64,000 nucleotides of DNA from Methylophaga sp. (GCA_030148085.1 JASBUF010000041.1:1-64000); one strand, 5' to 3'. Shown: positions 38,798 to 48,891, counted from the first letter of the stretch. Notes: a model not told the origin generated them from the letters alone. Translations and numbers: made by a program.

Positions 38798-40144
38798 ATG
38801 AAATTAAAAACAACCGTATTTTTGGCTGGGCTTGCAGCTACAGTGGCCATGCCGGTGCAGGCAGGTTCGGAAATAGAAACCCTGATCAACATGCTGCATG
38901 AAAATGGCATGGTCAGTAATGATCAGTACGGGCGTCTGATGGATGAGCTGAAACAAAATCAGACCCAGGCTGCTGAGGATAAAGCCGAGGTCGATCAAAA
39001 GCTGGCAGAAGCCACCAAGCCATCTGATGTTGAAATTACGACCAATGGTGGTCTGACTGTCAAAACACGTGATGGTAAGTTTCAAACCAAACTGGGTGGC
39101 CGTGTGCAGGCTGATGCCGCGACTTACAGTGGTGACCCTGAGCTCGGCAATGGGACTGAAATCCGTCGTGCACGCTTGTACATTGACGGCGTGATGTATA
39201 ACGACTGGGCATATAAACTGGAATATGACTTTGCTAACACCGGTTCGAATGGCAAGGGTATTGCCGATGCTTACCTGAGCTACAAAGGCTTTGACAATCT
39301 TCAGATTAAAGTCGGTAACTTCAAAGATCCGTTCAGCCTGCAGGAGCAGACCAGCTCAAACCATATCAGCTTTATGGAGCGTGGTTTACCGTCAGCGTTT
39401 GCTGCTGGTCGTCATATTGGTGTAATGGCGAGCACAGAGCAGCAAAACTGGACGTTGGCGAGTGGGGTATTTGGTGACTCGCTGACAGCGACCGGTTCTG
39501 ATGTCGATAAAGATGAAGGCTGGGGGCTTGGTACCCGTGCGACATGGGCGCCGATCAATGACGGTACGGAAGTAGTACATCTTGGTTTAGGTCTGAATTA
39601 CCGTGAAACCGGTGGTGATAATGCAGCGCGCTTTAATCAGCAGCCGGAAAGCCATGTGGCGGGTATCAGTATTGTTGATACAGGCACGATTGCTGGCGTC
39701 GATGACTTCTTCAAAGTCGGTGCCGAAATCGCGACGGTTCAAGGACCATTCTCAGCGCAGGCGGAATACATCACTACTTCTGTTAAACGTGATGGTGGTT
39801 CGGATCTGGATTTTGATGGTTGGTATGTGCAGGCAGGGTATTTCCTGACCGGGGAATCACGTAACTATAAGACCGGTAAGTTCGGCGGTATCAAACCCAA
39901 AGCTAATGTTGGTGAAGGTGGCATCGGTGCCTGGGAATTGGCTTTACGTTACAGCACGGTTGATTTGACTGATGCAGACATTGATGGCGGTGAAGCCGAT
40001 GCCATCGCTCTGGGGTTAAACTGGTACCCGACACCGACTTTACGTTTCTCGGCTAACTACGTCGATGTGCTTGAAGTGGACGGCGGCAGCTATGACGATG
40101 AGGAGCCAAGTGTATTCCAGCTGCGTAGTCAGTGGGCGTTCTAA
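38798..40144 (+). CDS. OprO/OprP-like phosphate-selective-type porin
   Basis: Signal peptide; KLGGRVQADAATY...RRARLYIDGVMYNDWAYKLEYDFAN; C-terminal ...RSQWAF. Confidence 0.82.
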   Translation: MKLKTTVFLAGLAATVAMPVQAGSEIETLINMLHENGMVSNDQYGRLMDELKQNQTQAAEDKAEVDQKLAEATKPSDVEITTNGGLTVKTRDGKFQTKLGGRVQADAATYSGDPELGNGTEIRRARLYIDGVMYNDWAYKLEYDFANTGSNGKGIADAYLSYKGFDNLQIKVGNFKDPFSLQEQTSSNHISFMERGLPSAFAAGRHIGVMASTEQQNWTLASGVFGDSLTATGSDVDKDEGWGLGTRATWAPINDGTEVVHLGLGLNYRETGGDNAARFNQQPESHVAGISIVDTGTIAGVDDFFKVGAEIATVQGPFSAQAEYITTSVKRDGGSDLDFDGWYVQAGYFLTGESRNYKTGKFGGIKPKANVGEGGIGAWELALRYSTVDLTDADIDGGEADAIALGLNWYPTPTLRFSANYVDVLEVDGGSYDDEEPSVFQLRSQWAF

Positions 40145-40203
40145 TCACCTAAATGTCATCATTATTTGCTAATGCTGTTAGCAACCTAACAAGGAGATAA
40201 GTC

Positions 40204-41013
40204 ATGAAAATGAGAAAATGGATTGGCCTGCTTGTGCTGGCTATCATGAGCTCTTCGGCGATGGCCGTAGAGCACCTCAAGCTGTCTACCACCACCAGTA
40301 CGGATAACTCCGGATTGCTGGCGGAACTGCATCCGGCTTTTGAGCAGAAGTTTAATGTGAAGGTGGATGTGATTGCTGTCGGCACCGGCAAGGCGCTGAA
40401 ACTGGGCAGTAACGGCGATGTGGATGTAGTGTTTGTGCATGCGCCACAGGCAGAACTGCAATTTGTCCAGCAAGGGCATTTCATCGATCGCACAGCGGTA
40501 ATGCACAATGACTTTGTTTTGGTTGGCCCGGCAACAGATCCGGCGCGCATTGCCACAGCAGAAAATGCGGCAGGTGCGATGATCCGCATTGCTAATGCCA
40601 AAGCCGACTTTGTCTCGCGTGGTGACGATTCAGGTACCCATAAAAAAGAAATTGCGTTATGGGAAAATGCCAATCTGGCTACCCCATCAGGCAGTTGGTA
40701 CATCGCGGCCGGTCAGGGCATGGGTGCAGTACTGAAAATCGCCGATGAGAAGCAGGGCTATGCCTTGAGTGACCGCGGCACACAGATTGCCTATGCCGAT
40801 AAGATGAGCCTGAAAGTGCTGTTTGAAGGGGATGAGGTGTTATTTAACCCCTATCATGTGATGGCCGTGAATCCGGCACGTCATGGTCATACCAACTATG
40901 AGCTGGCGAAGAAATATATTGATTTTGTGTCCGGTCCCGAAGGACAGGCCATCATCAAGAACTTCCGTCTGCATGGACAGCCATTGTTCCATCCGGATGC
41001 CATCAGCGAGTAA
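40204..41013 (+). CDS. tupA: TupA-like tungstate-binding protein
   Basis: LKLSTTTSTDNSGLLAELHPAFEQKFNVKVDVIAVGTGKALKLGSNGDVDVVFVHAP. Confidence 0.85.
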   Translation: MKMRKWIGLLVLAIMSSSAMAVEHLKLSTTTSTDNSGLLAELHPAFEQKFNVKVDVIAVGTGKALKLGSNGDVDVVFVHAPQAELQFVQQGHFIDRTAVMHNDFVLVGPATDPARIATAENAAGAMIRIANAKADFVSRGDDSGTHKKEIALWENANLATPSGSWYIAAGQGMGAVLKIADEKQGYALSDRGTQIAYADKMSLKVLFEGDEVLFNPYHVMAVNPARHGHTNYELAKKYIDFVSGPEGQAIIKNFRLHGQPLFHPDAISE

Positions 41014-41016
41014 AAC

Positions 41017-41043
41017 GAAAAGGCCGCGAAAGCGGCCTTTTTA
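41017..41043 (+). terminator. terminator after tupA
   Basis: AAAAGGCCGCgaaaGCGGCCTTTTT. Confidence 0.85.
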
Positions 41044-41044
41044 T

Positions 41045-42109
41045 TTAGCCCTGACTCATCAGGGTACGTAAGTCGATAATGGCGGCATTGGCGCGAGAAA
41101 TATAGGACGCCATCACCAGCGAGTGATTGGCAAACAGACCAAAACCACTGCCATTCAAAATGACCGGAGTCCACACGGTTTCCTGTGTTGCCTCCAGTTC
41201 ACGAATGATCTGACGCAAACTCACTAAAGCGTTTTTCTTTTGCAGAATATCGGCAAAGTCATGTTCCATGGCCTTGAGCAGGTGAATAAGCGCATAGGTC
41301 GCGCCACGGGCTTCAAAGAAGACGTCGTCAATCTCATTCCACGGTGTTTTTGTGACGATTTCACTGGCGGTCGGTGTGGATTGCATCGCATCGGGATCAC
41401 CAGCCAGATCGGTGTTGACGCGAACCTGTCCGACACTGGCACTCAGGCGTTGTGACAGACTGCCCAGACGTTTTTCAACAATCGCCAGCCAGTCGGCCAG
41501 ATTATCGGCACGGGCATAGAACTGGGCATCGTTGTCGCTGTTTTTACTGAGGCGATCCAGGTAGCGCTGCAAGGCTTCAATGCCACTGCGGTATTCCTGC
41601 TCACTGGGTGGAAACAGCCATGAGTCGGAGTTGAAATTGAACTGTGGCTCGGCAATGGCGAGGTCAGCATCTTCCAGAGATTGCGATTGGCTGCGGCTGA
41701 TATCGTTACGCAGGGCGCGGGCGAAATCGCGGATTTGTACCAGCACACCGAACTCCCAGTTGGGAATATTGTCCATCCACACGGATGGCGGCATGACATC
41801 GTTGCTGAGGTAACCACCGGGTTTATCGAGCAGAGTTTCTGCCAGGGTGATGGCGGTAACGGTTGATGTATAGCCGGTGACCAGTTCCTGCTGCTGCATT
41901 GTTGCGTATTTGCGGGCGTGTTGAACGGGATCAAAACGCGCCGGGGTCATGCTCCACCACAACATCAGCAGCACCATGAGCAGAATGAAGCTGCCGAAGA
42001 CAACAGCAGCAGCTTTAAAAAATTGTCTGCGCGTAGTGTTGTCGGCAAGACCATCATTGATGGTCCAGCCGAGATCAAGAAATTTTTGGGTTAAGCGTTT
42101 CAGGGCCAT
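41045..42109 (-). CDS. DUF2333 family protein
   Basis: Single N-terminal TM; MLWWSMTPARFDP, GYTSTVTAITLAETLLDKPGGYLSNDVMPPSVWMDNIPNWEFGVLVQIRDFARALRND. Confidence 0.75.
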   Translation of the reverse strand: MALKRLTQKFLDLGWTINDGLADNTTRRQFFKAAAVVFGSFILLMVLLMLWWSMTPARFDPVQHARKYATMQQQELVTGYTSTVTAITLAETLLDKPGGYLSNDVMPPSVWMDNIPNWEFGVLVQIRDFARALRNDISRSQSQSLEDADLAIAEPQFNFNSDSWLFPPSEQEYRSGIEALQRYLDRLSKNSDNDAQFYARADNLADWLAIVEKRLGSLSQRLSASVGQVRVNTDLAGDPDAMQSTPTASEIVTKTPWNEIDDVFFEARGATYALIHLLKAMEHDFADILQKKNALVSLRQIIRELEATQETVWTPVILNGSGFGLFANHSLVMASYISRANAAIIDLRTLMSQG

Positions 42110-42266
42110 AGCTTTCTCTTTTGGGAACGGTCAGGGACAGCTTATGTGGTAACTCTAAGTAAAACAATGGGGTCGCGGCGGCCGAATTCAAACTTGACTT
42201 AGGCTGGCAGACCTCAGAATATGTCGGGTTTGCAAAATAATAACGAAGCGGGGGTACGCTTTAGCT

Positions 42267-43214
42267 ATGACATTGAGAATCGAGATCGATGATCTGGCCA
42301 AGCATTTTGGCGCGATTAAAGCCGTTGATGGCGTGTCATTTTCCGTCAGCAAGGGTGAAGTTCTAGGGTTTCTGGGGCCAAACGGCGCTGGTAAATCCAC
42401 CACGATGAAGATGATTACCGGGTTTCTGACACCTACACGCGGCACGGTTCGTGTCTGTGGTTATGACGTTCTGAAAGACCCGATTTCGGTAAAAGCGCAT
42501 CTGGGTTATCTGCCCGAAGGCGCGCCGGCTTATGCCGATATGACGCCGGTGAATTTCCTCCACTTTATTGCTGAAATCCGTGGTATCCGCGGTAAAGAGA
42601 AAAAACGCGCAGTCGAGTCTGCAGCAGAGCGTGCGCGCATCACCAATGTGATGTATCAGCCGATTGAAACGCTGTCCAAAGGCTACAAACGCCGTGTAGG
42701 TCTGGCGCAGTCGATTCTGCACAATCCGCCAGTGTTGATTCTGGATGAGCCGACTGACGGTCTGGACCCGAATCAGAAACACGAAGTGCGTACGCTTATC
42801 AATGAAATGGCCGAAGATAAGGCCATCATCATCTCCACTCATATCCTTGAAGAAGTCCATGCCCTGTGTAACCGCAATGTGGTGATTGCTAACGGTAAGG
42901 TTCGCTTCGACGGTACGCCGCAGCAGCTGGAAGCGAAATCTCGCTATTACAACGCCGTGTGTGTGAACGTGGCCAATATTGAGCAGCAGGCATTCGCGAA
43001 TTTCCTGAGCTCGCTGGAATTTGTTGCCAATGTGGAACAACTGAATGGCAGCGAGGGCTTCCGGGTCTATCCTAAACAAGGCCAGCAAATTACCGCCGAG
43101 CTATCTGAAACCATCCGTGGCAACGGTTGGGAAATTGATTCCCTGCATGCGGAAAGCGGCCGTCTTGACGAGGTTTTCCGTAGCATCACCATGCCTAACG
43201 CGGAGTCAAAATAA
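42267..43214 (+). CDS. ABC transporter ATP-binding protein (GldA-like)
   Basis: [55 protein letters not shown]. Confidence 0.9.
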   Translation: MTLRIEIDDLAKHFGAIKAVDGVSFSVSKGEVLGFLGPNGAGKSTTMKMITGFLTPTRGTVRVCGYDVLKDPISVKAHLGYLPEGAPAYADMTPVNFLHFIAEIRGIRGKEKKRAVESAAERARITNVMYQPIETLSKGYKRRVGLAQSILHNPPVLILDEPTDGLDPNQKHEVRTLINEMAEDKAIIISTHILEEVHALCNRNVVIANGKVRFDGTPQQLEAKSRYYNAVCVNVANIEQQAFANFLSSLEFVANVEQLNGSEGFRVYPKQGQQITAELSETIRGNGWEIDSLHAESGRLDEVFRSITMPNAESK

Positions 43215-43216
43215 TA

Positions 43217-43957
43217 ATGAATATGCAAAGTATCTGGTTCATTATGAAACGTGAGTTTAATGGTTACTTCGCGACGCCGGTGGCTTACGTTTTCATCATC
43301 ATTTTCCTGTTACTGACTGGTTTTTCGACCTTCTATGTCGGTAACTTCTTCGAACGTGGTGAAGCGGATCTGTATCCGTTTTTCTCCCAACACCCTTGGC
43401 TTTATATTCTGCTGATACCGGCTATTTCCATGCGCCTGTGGGCAGAAGAGCGGAAGAGTGGCTCGATTGAGCTGCTGATGACCCTGCCGGTATCGGTATT
43501 TGAAGCCGTGTTGGGTAAATTCCTTGCCGCCTGGGCCTTTACAGGCCTGGCCTTGCTGCTCAACTTTCCGTTGTGGTTGACGGTGAATTATCTGGGTAGT
43601 CCGGATAATGGGGTGATTGTCGCCAGCTTCCTTGGCAGCCTGCTGATGGCGGGTGGCTTTCTGGCAATCGGCTCCTGTATTTCTGCAATTACCAAAAATC
43701 AGGTCATTGCGTTTGTACTGAGCCTGGTTATCAGTCTGATTTTTGTATTAGCAGGTTTTGGTATCGTTATCGACTTCTTCGCCGGCTGGGCACCACCGAC
43801 TCTGGTGGATGCGATCAGCTCCTTCAGTTTCCTGACGCATTTTGATGCCATCAGCAAGGGCGTGATTGATCTGCGCGATATGCTGTATTTCATCTCATTG
43901 ATCGCCATCTGGCTTTTTGCCAATGCGCTGATTATCAATGCGCGCAAGGCCGACTAG
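43217..43957 (+). CDS. ABC transporter permease (GldF-like)
   Basis: IMKREFNGYFATPVAYVFIIIFLLLTGFSTFYVGNFFERG. Confidence 0.88.
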   Translation: MNMQSIWFIMKREFNGYFATPVAYVFIIIFLLLTGFSTFYVGNFFERGEADLYPFFSQHPWLYILLIPAISMRLWAEERKSGSIELLMTLPVSVFEAVLGKFLAAWAFTGLALLLNFPLWLTVNYLGSPDNGVIVASFLGSLLMAGGFLAIGSCISAITKNQVIAFVLSLVISLIFVLAGFGIVIDFFAGWAPPTLVDAISSFSFLTHFDAISKGVIDLRDMLYFISLIAIWLFANALIINARKAD

Positions 43958-43972
43958 GAGAGAACTGAGACC

Positions 43973-45883
43973 ATGAAGAAACAACTGCTATCTACTACCG
44001 GTCTGCTACTGGCCATTGTGCTGTTCATCTCGTTCAATATCGTGGTGAACGGTAACTTCAAATCTGCCCGCGTGGATCTGACTGAAGATAATCTTTACAC
44101 CCTGTCTGAAGGCTCGCAGAACGTACTGGCATCAATCACCGAGCCGGTCACGCTGCGTTTTTATTATTCTGAACAAGTCGCTCAGGCGCTGCCGAGCCTG
44201 AAAGCTTATGCGCAACGTGTGCAGGAGCTACTGCAGGAATACCAACGTGCCTCTAACGGCATGATTCGCCTGTTTGTAATGAGCCCTGAGCCGTTCTCGG
44301 ATGACGAGCAACGGGCCCAGCAATATGGCCTGCAATCAGTGCCTATCGAAGGTGAGCCGGATCCGATGTATTTCGGTCTGGCCGGTACCAACCGTCTGGA
44401 TGGGGTTGAGACCATTCCGTTTTTCCAGCCAGAGAAAGAAGACACGCTGGAATACGATCTGACCAAGCTGATTTACAAGCTATCGACGGACGAGCGTAAA
44501 ACCATTGGTGTTATCAGTGCTCTGGAAGTCGATGGTGAGCAATACGACCCGCTGAAAGGTGAAGTCGCGGCCGGTGGCGCTGAGCCGTGGACGATGATGG
44601 CAGAACTGCGTGAGATGTTTACTGTCACCATGCTGCCTAAGGATATCCGCCGCATTCCATCCAGCATTGATGTGCTGGTGGTAGTGCACCCGAAAGACTT
44701 TGAAGATAGCACCTTGTACGCCATTGACCAGTACGTGTTGGGGGGCGGCAAGCTGGTGAGCTATGTGGATCCGTATGCGGAACTGGATGAGCCGGAAAAA
44801 GATCCGGATAACCCGATGGCGGCGATGCTGGCGTCACGCAGCTCCAATATGGAACAACTGTTTCAAGCCTGGGGCATTGAGCGCTCTGCCGCGGATGTAG
44901 TGGCTGACCGTAAAACCGCGACCAAGGTCGATTTCGGCGCCAGAACAGATCACCAGCCGATTGACTACGTGTTGTGGCAGGGGCTGGATGAAGAAAACTT
45001 TAACGCCGACGAAAAGATCACCTCATCCCTGCGTAAAATCAATGTCGCCACGCCGGGTTACTTCAAGATTCTGGATGAGAAAACCACAGAGGTCACACCA
45101 CTGCTGTCTTCCAGTAATGAAGCGATGCTGGTGGATAAGCGGGTGGTTCAGTTCCGCAATGATCCGGTCGCGCTGTTGACCAAATATCAGCCGGGTACCC
45201 TGAGTTATCCTCTGGCGGTTCGGGTGCAGGGTGAAGCGAACAGTGCTTTCCCTGATGGCGCCAAAACCAAGACCGGTGAAGTCAAGAAAATGTCCGGTCA
45301 TCTGGATAAGGCCAAACAGTCAATTGATGTTGTCGCTATTGCCGATGTCGATATGCTTGATGACCGTTTCTGGGTACAGACTCAGGATTTCTACGGTGAG
45401 CAGCTGGCCTTCACTACCTCGAACAACATTGATTTCCTGATTAATGCCGTGGAAGACATGACCGGTAGTCAGGGCCTTATCAGTGTGCGTTCCCGTGCTG
45501 GTTTCTCAAGACCGTTCCACCGCGTTATTGCGTTGCAGCGTGATGCTGAAAAACGTTTCCGCACCAAAGAGCGTGAATTGCAGCAGAAGCTGAAAGAAAC
45601 ACAGCAACGGATTGCCCGCATGCAGGTACAACGTAGCGGCAGCGGTGAACAGATCCTGACGCCGGAACAGCAAAAAGAGATTGCCGAGTTCCGTCTCACT
45701 GCGAATAAAACCGAGCAGCAACTGCGCAGTGTGCAGGCGAATCTGCGTAAAGATATCGACAAGCTGGATACCCAGCTCAAGTTCTTCAACATCGGGCTGG
45801 TGCCGTTCGTGGTCGCCTTACTGGCCGTATTCACAGGGTGGATGCGGATCCGTAAGCGTACCAAGGGCCGTAGCCAGCAATAA
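43973..45883 (+). CDS. GldG-type ABC auxiliary protein
   Basis: RVDLTEDNLYTLSEGSQNVLASITEPVTLRFYYSEQV; C-terminal TM. Confidence 0.88.
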   Translation: MKKQLLSTTGLLLAIVLFISFNIVVNGNFKSARVDLTEDNLYTLSEGSQNVLASITEPVTLRFYYSEQVAQALPSLKAYAQRVQELLQEYQRASNGMIRLFVMSPEPFSDDEQRAQQYGLQSVPIEGEPDPMYFGLAGTNRLDGVETIPFFQPEKEDTLEYDLTKLIYKLSTDERKTIGVISALEVDGEQYDPLKGEVAAGGAEPWTMMAELREMFTVTMLPKDIRRIPSSIDVLVVVHPKDFEDSTLYAIDQYVLGGGKLVSYVDPYAELDEPEKDPDNPMAAMLASRSSNMEQLFQAWGIERSAADVVADRKTATKVDFGARTDHQPIDYVLWQGLDEENFNADEKITSSLRKINVATPGYFKILDEKTTEVTPLLSSSNEAMLVDKRVVQFRNDPVALLTKYQPGTLSYPLAVRVQGEANSAFPDGAKTKTGEVKKMSGHLDKAKQSIDVVAIADVDMLDDRFWVQTQDFYGEQLAFTTSNNIDFLINAVEDMTGSQGLISVRSRAGFSRPFHRVIALQRDAEKRFRTKERELQQKLKETQQRIARMQVQRSGSGEQILTPEQQKEIAEFRLTANKTEQQLRSVQANLRKDIDKLDTQLKFFNIGLVPFVVALLAVFTGWMRIRKRTKGRSQQ

Positions 45884-45926
45884 GACATGACGAACAACGT
45901 CGATAAGACAAAGTAGGTTTAAAACG

Positions 45927-47054
45927 ATGATTAAAAAACTCAATAGTCTGACTGTCCTGTTCATCATCACTGTGCTGATGGTGCTGCTGATGTTGGTCAC
46001 CATATACCGAGCGGATGACAATCAGGACGCATACGGTCTGCTGTTTCCTGAGCTGTTCGAGCAGCTCAGTGAAGTCAATAACATCCAGTTTACCAGTGGT
46101 GAAGGGGAGTTCACCTTGTATCGCGAAGGGGAAGACTGGTTTATCCGTGAGCATTACGATTACCCGGCTCACTTCGATGAAGTCAAACGCATGCTGATTG
46201 ACTTGTCGGAAGCCGAGTTGCTGGAGCGGAAAACCGATAACCCGGATGAGCACTATATTCTCGGTGTGGAAGGTGCCGATCCGGAAGTGCCAGGCGGGGA
46301 ATCATTGAAAGTCAGCCTGCGTGATGACGACGAAGAGGTGGCTGGTCTGATTCTCGGTCAGCAACGTGAAATTACGACTCAGGCTGGTCCTAAACAGTTT
46401 TATGTGCGCCGAGCTGGCGAGCAGGAAAGCTGGTTGGCAGAAGGCTACCTGCAAATCAATCCGGTGATGCTGAACTGGATTCAGGCCGAGATCATTAATC
46501 TGGCCCGTGAGCGCATTGCCCGGGTAGAAATCACGCAGCCGAACGGTGACAGTGCGGTGATTGTGAATACCGGCGCAAAAGATAGGTTCGGTACTCCGGA
46601 AGACGGTGAAGAAACCATCTTTAAATACCCGCAACTGGGTTATGACATCGCCGGTTCGCTGCATCAGATGCGGATGGAAGATGTTAAACCTGTTGCCGAG
46701 TTCTCACGCGGTGATGCTGAGGTGGTAACGGCCAGATTCACCACCTTTGACGGACTGGTGGTGACGACCGAATCGTCATTTATTGATGGCTTTTACTACA
46801 GCACGATGAGCGCGGCGTTTGACGCCAGTGCAATTCAGCCAGCGCCGAAAGATATTCAGGAACTGAATGTCACCAAGAAGCCGGAGGCGGTGAAAGAGGA
46901 AGTCGCCAAGTTGAATCAGCGCTTATCACCGTGGGTATATCAGGTCAGTGGTTTTGTTGGTACCAACCTGATGCGGGCACGTTCTGACATGGTGACTGAA
47001 CGTTCCAATGTCATTCCGATGCCACCAGATATGACAGGCTTCGGTCCGCGTTAA
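45927..47054 (+). CDS. DUF4340 domain protein
   Basis: N-terminal TM and DUF4340-like repeats; follows the GldG-type gene. Confidence 0.8.
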   Translation: MIKKLNSLTVLFIITVLMVLLMLVTIYRADDNQDAYGLLFPELFEQLSEVNNIQFTSGEGEFTLYREGEDWFIREHYDYPAHFDEVKRMLIDLSEAELLERKTDNPDEHYILGVEGADPEVPGGESLKVSLRDDDEEVAGLILGQQREITTQAGPKQFYVRRAGEQESWLAEGYLQINPVMLNWIQAEIINLARERIARVEITQPNGDSAVIVNTGAKDRFGTPEDGEETIFKYPQLGYDIAGSLHQMRMEDVKPVAEFSRGDAEVVTARFTTFDGLVVTTESSFIDGFYYSTMSAAFDASAIQPAPKDIQELNVTKKPEAVKEEVAKLNQRLSPWVYQVSGFVGTNLMRARSDMVTERSNVIPMPPDMTGFGPR

Positions 47055-47056
47055 AC

Positions 47057-47083
47057 AAAAAGGCTCCTTGCGGAGCCTTTTTT
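47057..47083 (+). terminator. terminator after the Gld-like cluster
   Basis: AAAAGGCTCCttgcGGAGCCTTTTTT. Confidence 0.85.
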
Positions 47084-47086
47084 ATA

Positions 47087-48007
47087 TCAGCTAATCAACT
47101 GCTGCACTTCTGCCGCCAGTTCGTCGGGTGAGAATTTGGGTAAAAACCGATCGGCGCCGACTTTCTGCACCAGTGCCTGATTGAAAGTGCCGCTCATCGA
47201 GGTATGCAGCAGGATTTGCAGATCTTTCATTCTGGCATCTTTACGAATTTCGGCGGTCAGGGTGTAGCCATCCATCTCCGGCATTTCGATATCTGAAATC
47301 ATCAGAGCGACATGCTCGGCAATGTTTAAGCCTTGCTCAGCCCAGCCTTGCAACAGTTCCAGCGCTTCACGTCCGTTTTTCGCGACAGTAGTCTCTATGC
47401 CTATCTGCTCCATGGTGCGTCTGATTTGATTGCGTGCCACACTGGAATCATCCACCACCAAAACATGTTTCTTGTGTTCACGGTTTTGCTGCTGGGCATC
47501 ATCGGCAATAGTCGACGATACAGTGGTGTTACTTCCCATGACTTCGGCCAGCACCTGTTCAACATCAATGATTTGTACAATCTGGTCATCGACCTTGGTG
47601 ATAGCGGTCATATAGGTTTGCGCACCCGATGCTGCTGGGGGCGGCATCACCTCAGACCAGCTGATATTGATGATCCGATCGACCTTGCTGACCAGAAAGC
47701 CCTGCACCGAACGGTTGTATTCGGTCAGTATGACGAAGCTGTCTGTCACCTGCTGAAAGGCGCGGCGACCGATGCTTTGCGATAAATCGACAATGCTGAC
47801 AGTCTGGCCACGAATGGAAGCAACACCTCGTACTACGGGGTGTGCATTGGGCAGTTTAGTTAAGGGAGGGCAGGGAATTGCTTCACGGACCTTAAACACG
47901 TTGATGCCATAGAGTTGTGAGCCGCCAAGACGGAATAACAATAGCTCCAGGCGGTTTGTTCCAGCTAGGTTAGTGCGTTGATTCACACCGTCGATCATAC
48001 TGTTCAT
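47087..48007 (-). CDS. cheV: chemotaxis protein CheV (CheW-REC)
   Basis: GINVFKVREAIPCPPLTKLPNAHPVVRGVASIRGQTVSIVDLSQSIG; REC with ISDIEMPEMDGYTLTAEIR. Confidence 0.92.
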   Translation of the reverse strand: MNSMIDGVNQRTNLAGTNRLELLLFRLGGSQLYGINVFKVREAIPCPPLTKLPNAHPVVRGVASIRGQTVSIVDLSQSIGRRAFQQVTDSFVILTEYNRSVQGFLVSKVDRIINISWSEVMPPPAASGAQTYMTAITKVDDQIVQIIDVEQVLAEVMGSNTTVSSTIADDAQQQNREHKKHVLVVDDSSVARNQIRRTMEQIGIETTVAKNGREALELLQGWAEQGLNIAEHVALMISDIEMPEMDGYTLTAEIRKDARMKDLQILLHTSMSGTFNQALVQKVGADRFLPKFSPDELAAEVQQLIS

Positions 48008-48032
48008 GCGTGCTCCTCTGTGTCTGCTGAGC

Positions 48033-48059
48033 TTATCGCCCGTTTACAGACAGACTTGA
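48033..48059 (-). promoter_or_regulatory. sigma28 (FliA)-type promoter of cheV
   Basis: Minus strand TCAAGTCT-N11-GGCGATAA versus TAAAGTTT-N11-GCCGATAA. Confidence 0.65.
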
Positions 48060-48078
48060 ATGGTTTCGTATTATCCGT

Positions 48079-48094
48079 GGGCATGGTCTTTGCA
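48079..48094 (+). promoter_or_regulatory. sigma54-type promoter of flgA
   Basis: GGCATG-GTCT-TTGCA matches GGCAYG-N4-TTGC, upstream of the flgA start at 48140. Confidence 0.65.
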
Positions 48095-48139
48095 AGATGC
48101 TGTGCAGATAGTCCGTACAGGCTCTTGAGGTTAGTGATC

Positions 48140-48838
48140 ATGCCTTTTCGTCACATTATAAGCAGTTTAATCGTCGTTTTTTTGACACCTGTTGTTCAGG
48201 CACAGCCATTGCAGTCGCTGGCTTCCATTGAGCAGACAGCCTATGTGCACGCCTTGCATGATGCGCAGGCAAGCTACAGCCAACCGCAGGTGTTGGTGGA
48301 TTCGCTGGATAACCGACTGCGCTTGCAGCAATGTGATAAAGAACTGCACAGCTTTTCCAACTCGGTATCCAACACTGTCGGTAGTCGTACCATCGGCGTC
48401 AAGTGTCAGGGGACTGTGGAGTGGACGGTGTATGTGCCGGTCAAAGTGAAAGTGGTCAAACCAGTGGTGGTTTCGTCGCGCCCCTTGCCAGCTAATCAGA
48501 CGCTGACAGCCAGAGATGTCCGGCTGGAAGCGATGGATATCGCTGAGTTACGCCATGGCTACAAAGAATCCTTAGAGCAAGTGGTCGGCCAGCAACTGAA
48601 ATATCCGCTGTCAGTGGGCATGGTGATTCCAACGCGCAGCCTGAAGCAGGAAAAGGTTATACGCCGCGGGGAACAGATCATTCTTGTCGCCACTGCGGGT
48701 ACAATGGAAGTCAGAATGAACGGTACGGCGCTCGATGATGCCGGTGTCGGCGAAAAGGTGAAAGTGAAAAACAGCTCGTCTCAGCGGGTGGTCGAGGGGA
48801 TTGTACATGCCCCTGGTATTGTCAAAGTGACAATGTAG
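48140..48838 (+). CDS. flgA: flagellar P-ring assembly chaperone FlgA
   Basis: KVVKPVVVSSRPLPANQTLTARDVRLEAMDIAELRHGY...GEKVKVKNSSSQRVVEGIV; start revised from 47978. Confidence 0.9.
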   Translation: MPFRHIISSLIVVFLTPVVQAQPLQSLASIEQTAYVHALHDAQASYSQPQVLVDSLDNRLRLQQCDKELHSFSNSVSNTVGSRTIGVKCQGTVEWTVYVPVKVKVVKPVVVSSRPLPANQTLTARDVRLEAMDIAELRHGYKESLEQVVGQQLKYPLSVGMVIPTRSLKQEKVIRRGEQIILVATAGTMEVRMNGTALDDAGVGEKVKVKNSSSQRVVEGIVHAPGIVKVTM

Positions 48839-48864
48839 CGTCAAAAAGTAAACGCAAGAAAGAT

Positions 48865-48891
48865 TCAAGTTATTGAATTTGCGGCCGACAT
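48865..48891 (+). promoter_or_regulatory. sigma28 (FliA)-type promoter of flgM
   Basis: TCAAGTTA-N11-GCCGACAT. Confidence 0.7.

Noticed and set aside
42176-42190. Polylinker-like GCGGCCGAATTC suggesting a cloning or assembly artefact
   Set aside because: Not a full NotI site; the flanking sequence is ordinary intergenic DNA
42363-43088. 241-aa minus-strand ORF
   Set aside because: Antisense to the GldA-like ATPase gene; no recognisable domain
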